A stretch of 64,000 bases of DNA from Ruminococcaceae bacterium UBA5295 (GTDB lineage: Bacteria; Bacillota; Clostridia; Oscillospirales; Acutalibacteraceae): positions 1-64,000 of the forward strand of contig DHSD01000029.1 of NCBI GenBank assembly GCA_002411365.1, given 5' to 3'. Of the stretch, positions 23,366 to 32,369 are shown in pieces. Within the stretch, counting starts at the first letter, position 1. Each line of letters starts with the position of its first letter. The notes under the pieces were generated by a model. The model did not search any database. It saw only the letters and a list, made by a program, of their open reading frames with translations, and was not told where the DNA came from. A program made the position numbers and the translations under genes.

Positions 23366-25801
23366 ATGACAGATTGCTTCGACGCAGAGTTTACGGACGA
23401 AATGAAACGCAGCCTTCTGCTTGACTTTGGCCGAACGCCAGATAAGGCTTCTCCGCAGGAGCTTCACAGCGCATTTTCCAGATGCCTGATGGAGCGCATT
23501 GCCCCCGTGTGGCAAAAATGCAGAGAGTGCTATGCGGGCAAAAAGCAAGTGTTTTACCTTTCAGGTGAATTCCTTGTTGGGCGCGCAGTTTATAATAACC
23601 TGCTTGCCCTCGGCCTTCTGCAGAAAGCTGATGGCTTTTTTAAAAACATAGGCGCAAAGCTCAACTCTATGGAAGAAGTAGAAGATGCAGCGCTTGGTAA
23701 CGGCGGGCTCGGGCGCCTCGCCGCATGCTATATGGATTCGGCAGCCACGCTCGGCCTGCCGGTGCAGGGGTACGGGATACGCTACCGCTACGGGCTGTTC
23801 CGGCAGAAATTCGAAAACGGTTTCCAGAAAGAAGAGGCCGACGACTGGACGCGCTGGGGCGACCCGTGGTCAGTCCGCAGGGAAAAAGATGCCGTAACCG
23901 TGCAGTATGCCGACAGGAACGTCAGGGCCGTGCCGTACGATATGCCGATTATCGGTTATGGCGGGAAAAACATAAATACGGTGCGCCTGTGGCAGAGCGA
24001 ACCTGACATACCATTCGACTTTGGAAAATTCAACGACCAGCAGTACGACGCGGCGGTGGAAGAAAAGAACCGCGCGGAGGACATATCGCGCGTGCTTTAC
24101 CCAAATGACACGACCGACGAGGGCAAAAAGCTCCGCATACGCCAGGAATATTTCTTCTGCAGCGCCTCCATGCAGGATGTGATGCGCTCTTATACGGCGC
24201 GCTGGGGCAATGATTTGGCAAAGTTCCCTGAAAGGAATGCCATGCAGCTTAATGATACGCACCCGACAGTGGCTGTGTGTGAGCTTATACGCCTGCTCGA
24301 AAGCCACGGCGCCGATTTTGAAACGGCGTTTTCAATTACAAGCAGGACGTTCCGCTACACAAACCATACGGTTATGGCGGAAGCCCTCGAGCAGTGGGAC
24401 GAAAATCTTTATGCTTCAATCCTTCCGGGTATATGCGGAATAGTTGACGAGATAGCGAAGCGCCAGAAGAAAGAATTCATGTCGCTTGGCGGAAAATTCG
24501 CGGGTGACCTTCCGGCCTGCTCCGTAGTAGATGCTAAAACAGTGCGGCAAACTGTAAAAGATGCGGATGGCTCGGAACACACGGAGGAAAAAGAGCAGAA
24601 GACAATACGTATGGCGAACCTTGCCGTGTATGCTTCATGCCATGTGAACGGCGTGGCAAAACTGCACACGGAGATACTTAAGAACCGTGTGCTGAAACAG
24701 TGGTATGAACTTTACCCTGAGCGTTTCTGCAATGTGACTAACGGTATTACCCAGCGCCGTTGGCTTGCACTCTGCAATCCGGAGCTTTCAGCTCTTATAA
24801 CGCGTATTTTAGGCTCGGACGGGTGGATAACTGACCTGGATATGCTGTCGGGGATTAAGCGCTTTGCGGACGACAATGGCGTGCTTGATGATTTCGCAGG
24901 TGTAAAAAAGAAGAAAAAGCAGCAGCTTTCACAGTTCATTGAAAAAAATGAAAATGTGAGTATACCGCCAGACTTTATTTTCGATATACAGGCAAAGCGG
25001 CTGCATGAGTATAAACGCCAGTTTTTAAACGCGCTTTCAATACTCGACCTGTATTACGAAATTAAGGAAGGCAGCATATGTGACTTTACGCCTACGGCAT
25101 TTATATTCGGTGCAAAAGCCGCACCGGGCTATGTGCGTGCCAAGGGTATTATAAAACTTGTGAATGAAGTGGCGCGCCTCGTAAATTCAGACCCGAAAGT
25201 CAGTAAAATGATGCGCGTGGTTTTCGTACATAACTATGATGTTTCGTATGCTGAAAAGCTTGTTTGCGCAGCAGATATCTCGGAGCAGATATCAACAGCC
25301 GGCACGGAAGCCTCAGGCACAGGGAACATGAAGTTCATGCTCAACGGAGCCCCTACTTTAGGCACTTACGACGGCGCCAACATCGAAATTGTGGAGCGCT
25401 CGGGTTCTGAAAACAACTATATTTTCGGCGCGCATGTGGAAGAGCTTGACAAAATCAGGGAGAGCTATGACCCAAATGAAATCTACAGGAAAAACGACCA
25501 TGCCCGCCGTGCTCTTGATGCGCTTGTGAACGGGACACTCGACGACGGCGGAACAGGTGTCTTCCAGGAACTCTATGACTCCATACTTAAAGGCGCAAGC
25601 TGGCACAGGCCGGATCAGTATTTTATACTGTATGATTTCCATTCATATCAGGAAGCGCGCCTGCGTGCGAACCGCGATTACCGCAACAGCCGTGCCTTTG
25701 CGCACAAAGGGCTTATGAATACGGCAAATGCCGGATATTTCTCCAGTGACCGCAGTGTTTTGGAATATGCTAAGAATATCTGGGATCTCAAGAAATACTA
25801 A
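23366..25801 (+). CDS. Alpha-glucan (maltodextrin/glycogen) phosphorylase
   Basis: PLP-dependent release of glucose-1-phosphate from alpha-1,4-glucan ends. 811 aa, full length. Motifs: VFYLSGEFLVGRA, LGNGGLGRLAACYMDS, GYGIRYRYGLF, the nucleotide/phosphate region RLHEYKRQFLNAL, and the PLP-lysine site EASGTGNMKFMLNGAPTLGT. AAGGGGGA site before the ATG. Followed by malQ, and both sit next to the sugar importer; this points to cytoplasmic maltodextrin use (MalP role), but GlgP cannot be separated by eye. Confidence 0.95.
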   Translation: MTDCFDAEFTDEMKRSLLLDFGRTPDKASPQELHSAFSRCLMERIAPVWQKCRECYAGKKQVFYLSGEFLVGRAVYNNLLALGLLQKADGFFKNIGAKLNSMEEVEDAALGNGGLGRLAACYMDSAATLGLPVQGYGIRYRYGLFRQKFENGFQKEEADDWTRWGDPWSVRREKDAVTVQYADRNVRAVPYDMPIIGYGGKNINTVRLWQSEPDIPFDFGKFNDQQYDAAVEEKNRAEDISRVLYPNDTTDEGKKLRIRQEYFFCSASMQDVMRSYTARWGNDLAKFPERNAMQLNDTHPTVAVCELIRLLESHGADFETAFSITSRTFRYTNHTVMAEALEQWDENLYASILPGICGIVDEIAKRQKKEFMSLGGKFAGDLPACSVVDAKTVRQTVKDADGSEHTEEKEQKTIRMANLAVYASCHVNGVAKLHTEILKNRVLKQWYELYPERFCNVTNGITQRRWLALCNPELSALITRILGSDGWITDLDMLSGIKRFADDNGVLDDFAGVKKKKKQQLSQFIEKNENVSIPPDFIFDIQAKRLHEYKRQFLNALSILDLYYEIKEGSICDFTPTAFIFGAKAAPGYVRAKGIIKLVNEVARLVNSDPKVSKMMRVVFVHNYDVSYAEKLVCAADISEQISTAGTEASGTGNMKFMLNGAPTLGTYDGANIEIVERSGSENNYIFGAHVEELDKIRESYDPNEIYRKNDHARRALDALVNGTLDDGGTGVFQELYDSILKGASWHRPDQYFILYDFHSYQEARLRANRDYRNSRAFAHKGLMNTANAGYFSSDRSVLEYAKNIWDLKKY

Positions 25802-25834
25802 ACGCAGTTTTTGATGCGTAAAAAGGTAAAGGGA

Positions 25835-27343
25835 GTGGTACCAATTCGCACGAGTGGAGTTCTTCTGCCAATAAGCAGCCTCCCTTCTCCCTATGGAATT
25901 GGAAACCTGGGGAAGGAATCGTTTAATTTTATTGATTTTCTAAAAGATGCCGGCCAAACATACTGGCAGATACTGCCTATTGGCCAGACCGGATGCGGCG
26001 ACAGCCCTTACCAGAGCTTTTCGGCGTTCGCGGCCAACCCTTACTTTATCGACCATGAGCAGCTTGTGCAGGACGGACTTCTGAAACGTGAAGAGCTTGG
26101 GCAATTCCGGTTCGGCGATAATCCTGACAAAATCGATTACGGCGCGCTCTACAGCAGCCGCTTTAAAATGCTGCACATTGCTACAGGCCGTTTCCCTGAA
26201 GGGGACAGCGGTTTCCGCAGGTTTAAAGAGTCAAGCAGTGAATGGCTTGAAGACTATGCGCTTTTTATGGCTCTTAAGGCTGAGAACGGCATGGGTTCCT
26301 TTCAGAAGTGGCCTGACGAGATTCGGCTGAGAAAACCGGAGGCAATGGAAAAAGCCCGCAAACGCCTTGCACATGAGGTGATGTTCTGGGAAAAATGCCA
26401 GTATTTTTTCTCTGTGCAGTGGAAGAAATTCAGGCAGTATGCGTATAATAAAGGCATATTCATTATTGGTGACCTGCCAATATACGTCTCTCCGGACTCG
26501 GCAGACCTTTGGGCTCACCCTGAGCTGTTCCAGATAGATGGCAATGGCAGGCTGACCGAGGTTGCCGGGTGCCCGCCTGACGCATTTACAGCCGATGGCC
26601 AGCTTTGGGGAAACCCACTGTATGACTGGGAAAAACATGCGCGCGACGGCTACAGCTGGTGGCTGAAGCGCCTTAAGGCCGCTTCAGGGTTTTATGACGT
26701 TACGCGTGTTGACCATTTCCGCGGCTTTGCCGGATATTATTCTATCCCTGCGGGAAGCCCGAATGCGGTGCATGGAAGATGGCGCAAAGGGCCGGGCATG
26801 GACTTTATCACAACGCTGAAGAAGAAGCTTCCCGGATTGTCACTCATAGCTGAGGACCTCGGATTCCTTACGGACGACGTGCGCAGGCTTCAGAAGGCGA
26901 GCGGATATCCGGGGATGAAAGTGCTGCAGTTTGCCTTTGATCCGCGGGAAAAAAGCGACTATCTGCCGCATAATTACGACAAAAACTGCATTGTTTACAC
27001 AGGCACGCATGACAATGCCACAACTGAAGAGTGGGTGAACACGTCGCCCGCAGAGACGGTTGCTTTTGCAAGGCGCTACCTTCACGCAGACCCGCAGGAA
27101 GATCTTACTGATGCAATGATTTATGCTGCACAGGCCAGCGTCGCCAATACATGTATAATACCGATGCAGGATTACCTGCACCTTGGTGCAGAAGCGCGCA
27201 TGAATATCCCCGGCACTGTGCAGGGAAACTGGCGTTGGCGTGTCAGGAAAGAGGCGCTTACACCAGAGCTTGCCCGCAGCATGAGGGAGACAGCCGAGCT
27301 TTACGGGCGTATCCCACCTGATAAAAAGATAAAAAACAGCTGA
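25835..27343 (+). CDS. malQ: 4-alpha-glucanotransferase (amylomaltase)
   Basis: Disproportionates maltodextrins, releasing glucose and longer chains for the phosphorylase. About 502 aa. Family motifs: SGVLLPISSLPSPYGIGN at the start, YWQILPIGQTGCGDSPYQS, the catalytic Asp region VTRVDHFRGFAGYYSIP, acid/base Glu in LIAEDLGFLTDDV and the third acid in YTGTHDNATTEEW. Start is uncertain: GTG 25835 has AAAGG 8 bases upstream; ATG 25814 lacks a ribosome site; GGGAG would also suit ATT 25844, giving the usual family N-terminus. It is co-transcribed with the phosphorylase. Confidence 0.95.
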   Translation: MVPIRTSGVLLPISSLPSPYGIGNLGKESFNFIDFLKDAGQTYWQILPIGQTGCGDSPYQSFSAFAANPYFIDHEQLVQDGLLKREELGQFRFGDNPDKIDYGALYSSRFKMLHIATGRFPEGDSGFRRFKESSSEWLEDYALFMALKAENGMGSFQKWPDEIRLRKPEAMEKARKRLAHEVMFWEKCQYFFSVQWKKFRQYAYNKGIFIIGDLPIYVSPDSADLWAHPELFQIDGNGRLTEVAGCPPDAFTADGQLWGNPLYDWEKHARDGYSWWLKRLKAASGFYDVTRVDHFRGFAGYYSIPAGSPNAVHGRWRKGPGMDFITTLKKKLPGLSLIAEDLGFLTDDVRRLQKASGYPGMKVLQFAFDPREKSDYLPHNYDKNCIVYTGTHDNATTEEWVNTSPAETVAFARRYLHADPQEDLTDAMIYAAQASVANTCIIPMQDYLHLGAEARMNIPGTVQGNWRWRVRKEALTPELARSMRETAELYGRIPPDKKIKNS

Positions 27344-27376
27344 TTTTCAAATAATTTTCCTTAAAATGACATACGA

Positions 27377-27419
27377 AAAGCGCTCCGGACAGTTTAAAAG
27401 CCATCCAGAGCGCTTTTTA
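27377..27419 (+). terminator. Terminator after malQ
   Basis: AAAAGCGCTC pairs with GAGCGCTTTTT, with additional GGA/TCC pairing inside, and a T tract. Ends the phosphorylase-malQ transcript. Confidence 0.88.
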
Positions 27420-27497
27420 TACTTTTAAGTAATATTTGGACTTCGGCTTCCATACAATAAACCGATTGAATTTGAATTTTTCGGCGGGGTGATAGCA

Positions 27498-28772
27498 TTG
27501 AGGACTCTCAGGCTTGGCTCGGAATGCAACGACGTGGCACAGCTCCAGTCAATTTTGCACAAGCTCGGCATTTATCCGGGCAATGTTGATGGTATATTCG
27601 GAACTCAGACGCAGTCGGCTGTTAAGGAATTCCAGAAGATGCACGGCCTTTCGCCTGATGGGGTAGTAGGCTCTCAGACATGGAAAGCCGTGGAGCCCTA
27701 TTTGCGCGGATATGATGCCTATACGATTAAGCCAGGCGACACTTTTTACCTCATCGGGCAAAAGTATGCGGTGGATCCCGCACTTATCGCAGTGGCAAAC
27801 CCGGACATTGACCCGCAGAACCTTGCGGCCGGCGCAAAAATTGCCGTGCCGTTTTCATATGGTATTGTAATGGAAAATACCGGCTATACATATGAAGTGC
27901 TGGAGCGCAACGTACAGGGGCTTAAAGTGAGATACCCTTTTCTGCACGTTGGGGCGGTAGGCTCAAGCGTCCTCGGCAAGACGCTTTTTGCACTGCGGTT
28001 TGGCAGGGGCCCGCACCATGTGCTTTACAACGCGGCTCACCATGCACTGGAGTGGATAACGTCGCCTGTGCTGATGAAATTTACGGAAGATTTTCTGAGG
28101 GCATATGCGCTCGGGGTGCAGATTGGCGGATACAATCCGCGCGAAATATGGGACAGCGCCACAATATGGATTATACCGATGGTGAACCCTGACGGCGTGG
28201 ACCTCGTCATTAATGGCCTGCAGCCGGACAATCCATACTACAGCCAGCTTATCCGCTGGAATGGCGGAAGCAGCGACTTTTCGAGCAACTGGGAAGCAAA
28301 TATCCGCGGCGTAGACCTCAACCATAACTACGATGCCGCATGGGAAGAATCTAAGCAGGCAGAAGCCGCGCTCGGAATAACGGGTCCTGGCCCAACGCGG
28401 TACTCGGGCCCTTACCCTGCTTCCGAGCCTGAAACCCGTGCAATGGTGAATTTCACACGGGACCATGACATCGGCCTCGCAATGGCATATCATGCGCAGG
28501 GGCGTGTGATTTACTGGAATTTTCAGGATATGGCCTCGCCGGAAGCAGAAACCATCGGCCGCCAGCTTTCGCTAATAAGCGGATATTCCCTTGAAGAAGC
28601 TACGGGCGTTTCATCTTATGCCGGATACAAAGACTGGTTCATCAAGAATTTCAGGCGCCCCGGTTACACAATAGAAGTAGGCAGCGGAAAAAACCCGCTG
28701 CCTGTTTCACAGTTCCCTGAGATATACATGGAAAACCTCGGTATGCTGCTTTATGCCGCAAGCACTAAGTAG
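27498..28772 (+). CDS. M14 carboxypeptidase with peptidoglycan-binding and LysM domains
   Basis: Probably a gamma-D-glutamyl-(L)-meso-diaminopimelate peptidase acting on wall peptides. 424 aa from TTG 27498 (GGGG site 8 bases upstream). Order: PG_binding_1 domain (residues about 5-70, VDGIFGTQTQSAVKEFQK), LysM (about 75-125, YTIKPGDTFYLIGQKYAV), then the M14 zinc peptidase with HHALEW supplying His and Glu, DLNHNYDAAW the second His, and the catalytic Glu in YTIEVGSG. No signal peptide is visible, as in the sporulation-linked members of Bacillus. Converges with the MFS gene with a 4-base gap. Confidence 0.9.
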   Translation: MRTLRLGSECNDVAQLQSILHKLGIYPGNVDGIFGTQTQSAVKEFQKMHGLSPDGVVGSQTWKAVEPYLRGYDAYTIKPGDTFYLIGQKYAVDPALIAVANPDIDPQNLAAGAKIAVPFSYGIVMENTGYTYEVLERNVQGLKVRYPFLHVGAVGSSVLGKTLFALRFGRGPHHVLYNAAHHALEWITSPVLMKFTEDFLRAYALGVQIGGYNPREIWDSATIWIIPMVNPDGVDLVINGLQPDNPYYSQLIRWNGGSSDFSSNWEANIRGVDLNHNYDAAWEESKQAEAALGITGPGPTRYSGPYPASEPETRAMVNFTRDHDIGLAMAYHAQGRVIYWNFQDMASPEAETIGRQLSLISGYSLEEATGVSSYAGYKDWFIKNFRRPGYTIEVGSGKNPLPVSQFPEIYMENLGMLLYAASTK

Positions 28773-28776
28773 ATAT

Positions 28777-30024
28777 TCACAGGGCTTTGCGGAACCATTT
28801 TGAGATTTCACGGCGCGTGATTAAGAATACAACGGCAAGGAGTATGAGTGTCGTCCACCCGCAGAACAGGTAGCCGGAGTCACCTCCTGTGCGCTCCATT
28901 ACCGCACCAGCAAGAAAATTGCCAATTGGCGTTGAGCCGAGGTTAAGAAATGAGTAAACGCTCATCACACGCCCACGGTATTCATTGGAAGAGTTGGTTT
29001 GAAAAATAGAATTTGCAGTATTGAGAAAGATAAGATTGCAGAATCCAATGAGAGCGACGACAATTAAATTGAAGATGTACTTGTTTGTAATGCCTGTGGA
29101 GACCTGAAGCAGGCCGATTGCGACGGAGCTTATTACAAGCAGGCGCTTGTTTACACCCTTGCTGCTGCGGTACGCCATGAGTATTGCTGCGCTGAAAGCG
29201 CCCACGCCCGCTGCCGCAAGGAGGCTTGAGTACCCGTCAATGCCGCGCCCGAGGTACTCATGCGCGAAAACAGGTATGATAACGTCGTTGTTAAGCGCAA
29301 ACGTGCACACTACGGTCATCATCAGTACATCGGCGACAAGCGTTTTGTCTTTTTTGATGTACCGCATTCCGTCAGAGATTTCCGGAAGCATATTCCTGCT
29401 GTACGTAACTGACTGTTTCTCGTTGACGCGTATCATCATTATGCCGATAATTACAGGTATGTAGCTGACGGAGTTGATTAGAAAACATGCTGTGGCGCCA
29501 AGCTTCATCATTAAAACGCCTGAAAGTGCGGGCCCGATTATTCGTGCGAGATTGACAATGGTGGAGTTAAGGGAGATGGCGTTCGTGACATTTTCCGGCC
29601 CGACGAGGTCGATGAAAAAAGACTGCCGTGCGGGCATGTCGAGCGTTTGTGTAACACCGAACAGAAAACTTAGCAGGAGGATATGCCAGTACTGAATTAT
29701 ATGTGTGTAGGTAAGCAGCGTCATAGCCACGGCCTGTGCGAGGAAAAGCGCCTGAGTAAGGACGAGCAGCTTTTTCTTGGAAAAATGGTCCACTACTACG
29801 CCGGCAAACAGCGACAGAAACAGCATCGGCAAAAACTGCGCAACTCCAACAAGGCCAACTTTAAACGGCGAATTAGTGACCGAGTAGACAAGCCATGTCT
29901 GCGCGGTTTGCTGAACCCATGTGCCGGTTAGCGATATGCATTGGCCAAACCAGAAAAGGCGGAAATTGCGGTACTTGAGTGAGCGGAATGTTGTTTTAAA
30001 AAAATTGGCTGCCTTTTGAAACAA
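28777..30024 (-). CDS. MFS transporter (EntS-like exporter family)
   Basis: Major facilitator, 415 aa with about 12 membrane segments. The N-terminus SLKYRNFRLFWFGQCISLTGTW and the cytoplasmic loop FAGVVVDHFSKKKLL are typical of the MFS_3 branch that includes EntS and many drug or siderophore exporters. SSNEYRGRVMSVYSFLNLGSTPIG in the second half fits as well. Substrate unknown. The start is a TTG with GAGGAG 13 bases upstream, which is longer than ideal. It has its own promoter and stands alone. Confidence 0.88.
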   Translation of the reverse strand: MFQKAANFFKTTFRSLKYRNFRLFWFGQCISLTGTWVQQTAQTWLVYSVTNSPFKVGLVGVAQFLPMLFLSLFAGVVVDHFSKKKLLVLTQALFLAQAVAMTLLTYTHIIQYWHILLLSFLFGVTQTLDMPARQSFFIDLVGPENVTNAISLNSTIVNLARIIGPALSGVLMMKLGATACFLINSVSYIPVIIGIMMIRVNEKQSVTYSRNMLPEISDGMRYIKKDKTLVADVLMMTVVCTFALNNDVIIPVFAHEYLGRGIDGYSSLLAAAGVGAFSAAILMAYRSSKGVNKRLLVISSVAIGLLQVSTGITNKYIFNLIVVALIGFCNLIFLNTANSIFQTNSSNEYRGRVMSVYSFLNLGSTPIGNFLAGAVMERTGGDSGYLFCGWTTLILLAVVFLITRREISKWFRKAL

Positions 30025-30070
30025 CTTTACTGGATATCTCCTCTGCTTTCAACGTAAATTTATATTTAAA

Positions 30071-30099
30071 ATTATACTCCCTTTTGTATAATAGTTCAA
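30071..30099 (-). promoter_or_regulatory. Promoter of the MFS transporter
   Basis: On the minus strand TTGAAC, a 17-base spacer and TATAAT, about 45 bases before the TTG start. Confidence 0.75.
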
Positions 30100-30162
30100 T
30101 CTTCAGCACTTTAATGGTGGGATTCAGTTTACAATTTTGATACTCTTTTTTTTAATTGTTTA

Positions 30163-30171
30163 TGTTATAAT
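30163..30171 (+). promoter_or_regulatory. Extended -10 promoter of the lipoprotein/two-component operon
   Basis: TGTTATAAT, a TGn extended -10 element, 48 bases before the lipoprotein GTG; no good -35 box is visible at the proper distance. Confidence 0.55.
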
Positions 30172-30218
30172 AACCTTGAATTTATTTTAACTATTGAATC
30201 GTAAGGGAGGCGGGGCAT

Positions 30219-31574
30219 GTGAGGGGAAAAGCAGCCATTGCGGCACTGCTGCTTTCTGTGGCTTTGCTGTTTTCAGGATGCTCATTTGCAGGGCTTGACG
30301 CACAGACACTGATGCATGCCCCAAAGCCAACGGGGACTGATGAAGCGGATATCCAGAGTCTGCTTGACAAAACTGCGGGCGGCCAGCTCACACTGAAATA
30401 TCCGTCGCATGGGGAGTACCGCTCGGCGATAATCCTGCACAGTATGCGCGGCAGCGGTTCGGATGAGTCGGTGGCTTTTTACCAGAAGGGCGACGATTCC
30501 TCAGCTACGAATATAATGTTCATGCAGAAAGACAAGAAGAGCGGAAAATGGCAAAGCATAGGCTCATTCAGCAACCCGTCTTCCCAAGTTGACAGGATCT
30601 GCTTTGGTGACATAAACGGCGACGGCAGTGATGAGGCTGTGGTGGGTTGGGGCAGCAGCCTTAACAATGCGGGAGTTATCTGCATTTATTATTATGATAA
30701 AGGCAGTATGCATGAGCTGAAACTTAACCAGAACTACACCGATATGGAGCTGATGGATTTCGACGGCGACGGTAAAGACGAAATCTTTACAGCTGATGTT
30801 ACTGTAGGCGACCAACCGGCCACTGCACACCTGCTTCGCATAAAAAACGGCGGTGTTGAAGTGATGGGCACGGCACCGCTTGATACCGGCGTAACAAAAT
30901 ACGCTTCCGTCCGCACAGGCATGATAAATAAAGAGCAGAACGGCGTAGTGCTCGACGGTGTAAAAGCTTCGAACTCAATGGTTACAGATATTGTGTACTG
31001 GGACAGAAAGAGGAAAACGCTGGAGGCACCATTCTTTGACAGCGAGTCAAAGACGGCCAAGAGCACTGCGCGCAACACTTCAGTCGTTTCAAAAGATATA
31101 AACGGGGATGGCATAATCAATATACCTATAGTAGTGCCGATGCCTGGATACAGCGGAACAGCGGCAGATGAGGCGGACAACCTCACGGACTGGGAGCGCT
31201 ATGACACGGATACCGGCACACTTACGCGCATTGTAAGCATGGTCATTAATTACACAGACGGCTACCGTTTTATATTGCCGGAAAAGTGGCGCGGAAAGAT
31301 AACAACGAAAATTGACCCGGCCACACGTTCGTTTTCGTTTTACCAGTGGCAGAAGTCGCCTAAAAACCCGGGAGGTGCAGCCGGGCCACAGCTGCTTAGG
31401 ATACAGGTGTTCACGAAAAAAGAATGGGCAAAAAAGTCTGAGTCAGGCGCTTATTTCCTTCTCAGCGAGAAAGACAGCATTATCTATGCTGCGGAAAGGC
31501 CTGCGCCCGGAAATGCAATGTCGCTCACAAAAGCAGAAACCCAAAATGCTTTCGAACTGCTTTCCACGGAATAG
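30219..31574 (+). CDS. Lipoprotein with FG-GAP/VCBS-like repeats
   Basis: A 451-aa exported lipoprotein: signal peptide with lipobox LLFSGC (Cys near residue 21), then a body with calcium-binding-like repeats FGDINGDGSDEAVVGWG, MDFDGDGKDEIFTADV and SKDINGDGIINIP, the spacing of FG-GAP/VCBS propeller blades. Start is GTG with GGGAGGCGGGG upstream. The response regulator begins 29 bases downstream, so the two are probably co-transcribed. It might serve as an extracellular sensor or target of the two-component system; function is unknown. Confidence 0.82.
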   Translation: MRGKAAIAALLLSVALLFSGCSFAGLDAQTLMHAPKPTGTDEADIQSLLDKTAGGQLTLKYPSHGEYRSAIILHSMRGSGSDESVAFYQKGDDSSATNIMFMQKDKKSGKWQSIGSFSNPSSQVDRICFGDINGDGSDEAVVGWGSSLNNAGVICIYYYDKGSMHELKLNQNYTDMELMDFDGDGKDEIFTADVTVGDQPATAHLLRIKNGGVEVMGTAPLDTGVTKYASVRTGMINKEQNGVVLDGVKASNSMVTDIVYWDRKRKTLEAPFFDSESKTAKSTARNTSVVSKDINGDGIINIPIVVPMPGYSGTAADEADNLTDWERYDTDTGTLTRIVSMVINYTDGYRFILPEKWRGKITTKIDPATRSFSFYQWQKSPKNPGGAAGPQLLRIQVFTKKEWAKKSESGAYFLLSEKDSIIYAAERPAPGNAMSLTKAETQNAFELLSTE

Positions 31575-31603
31575 AAATTCAAAAGAGAGCTGGGAGGAAT
31601 TCC

Positions 31604-32308
31604 TTGAAAACGATTCTTGTTGCGGAAGACGAACAGGCCATCCGCGAGTTTATAGTAATAAACCTCAAGCGTGCAGGCTACAAGACGCTTGAGGCTTCCG
31701 ACGGAGACGAAGCACTGAAAATCTATGACAAAGAGGGCGGCAACATCGACGTTGCCGTTCTTGACATCATGATGCCGGGGCAGAATGACGGGCTTGCCGT
31801 TTGCAAGGAGCTGCGCCATCGCAGCGGCTCGATAGGCATTATCCTGCTTACTGCCAAGACGCAGGAGATGGATAAGGTCGGTGGGCTTATGATGGGCGCC
31901 GACGACTATGTTACGAAACCGTTCAGCCCGAGTGAGCTTGTGGCGCGCATTGATGCCGTTTACCGCCGCGTGGCGCTGGAGCGTGAGCGCAGCAAAAAAA
32001 ACTTCAACGAAGAGCTGCACTCGGGGAGCTTCGTGCTCAACCTGCGCAACCGCACACTGCTGAAGAATGGCCAGCCGGTTGAGCTTACTCAGGTTGAATT
32101 TCAGATAATGGAATATTTTTTCTCAAATCCCGGCACAGCCATGAACAGAACCGATATTCTGCGTCATGTGTGGGGCGATTCATATTACGGCGAAGAGAAA
32201 ATCGTGGATGTGAATATCCGGCGCCTGCGCATGAAAGTTGAGGATGAACCTTCCAACCCAAAGCATATTATCACGGTATGGGGCCTCGGCTACAAGTGGG
32301 AGGCATAG
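31604..32308 (+). CDS. Response regulator, OmpR/PhoB family
   Basis: Two-component response regulator, 234 aa. Receiver domain 1-120 with acidic pair VAEDEQA, phospho-Asp in AVLDIMMPG (about residue 54), Thr/Ser in ILLTAKTQ and Lys in YVTKPFSPSELVAR. DNA-binding winged helix 140-234 with VELTQVEFQIMEYFFSNPG, DILRHVWGDSYYGEEKIVDV and WGLGYKW. Start is TTG with GGGAGG upstream. Paired with the kinase 60 bases downstream. Confidence 0.95.
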   Translation: MKTILVAEDEQAIREFIVINLKRAGYKTLEASDGDEALKIYDKEGGNIDVAVLDIMMPGQNDGLAVCKELRHRSGSIGIILLTAKTQEMDKVGGLMMGADDYVTKPFSPSELVARIDAVYRRVALERERSKKNFNEELHSGSFVLNLRNRTLLKNGQPVELTQVEFQIMEYFFSNPGTAMNRTDILRHVWGDSYYGEEKIVDVNIRRLRMKVEDEPSNPKHIITVWGLGYKWEA

Positions 32309-32369
32309 CCTTAAAAACTATGGCTGGAGTTTATTTTTAGCAGGTTGATCTGGCAGGGGGAAAAGCGTA

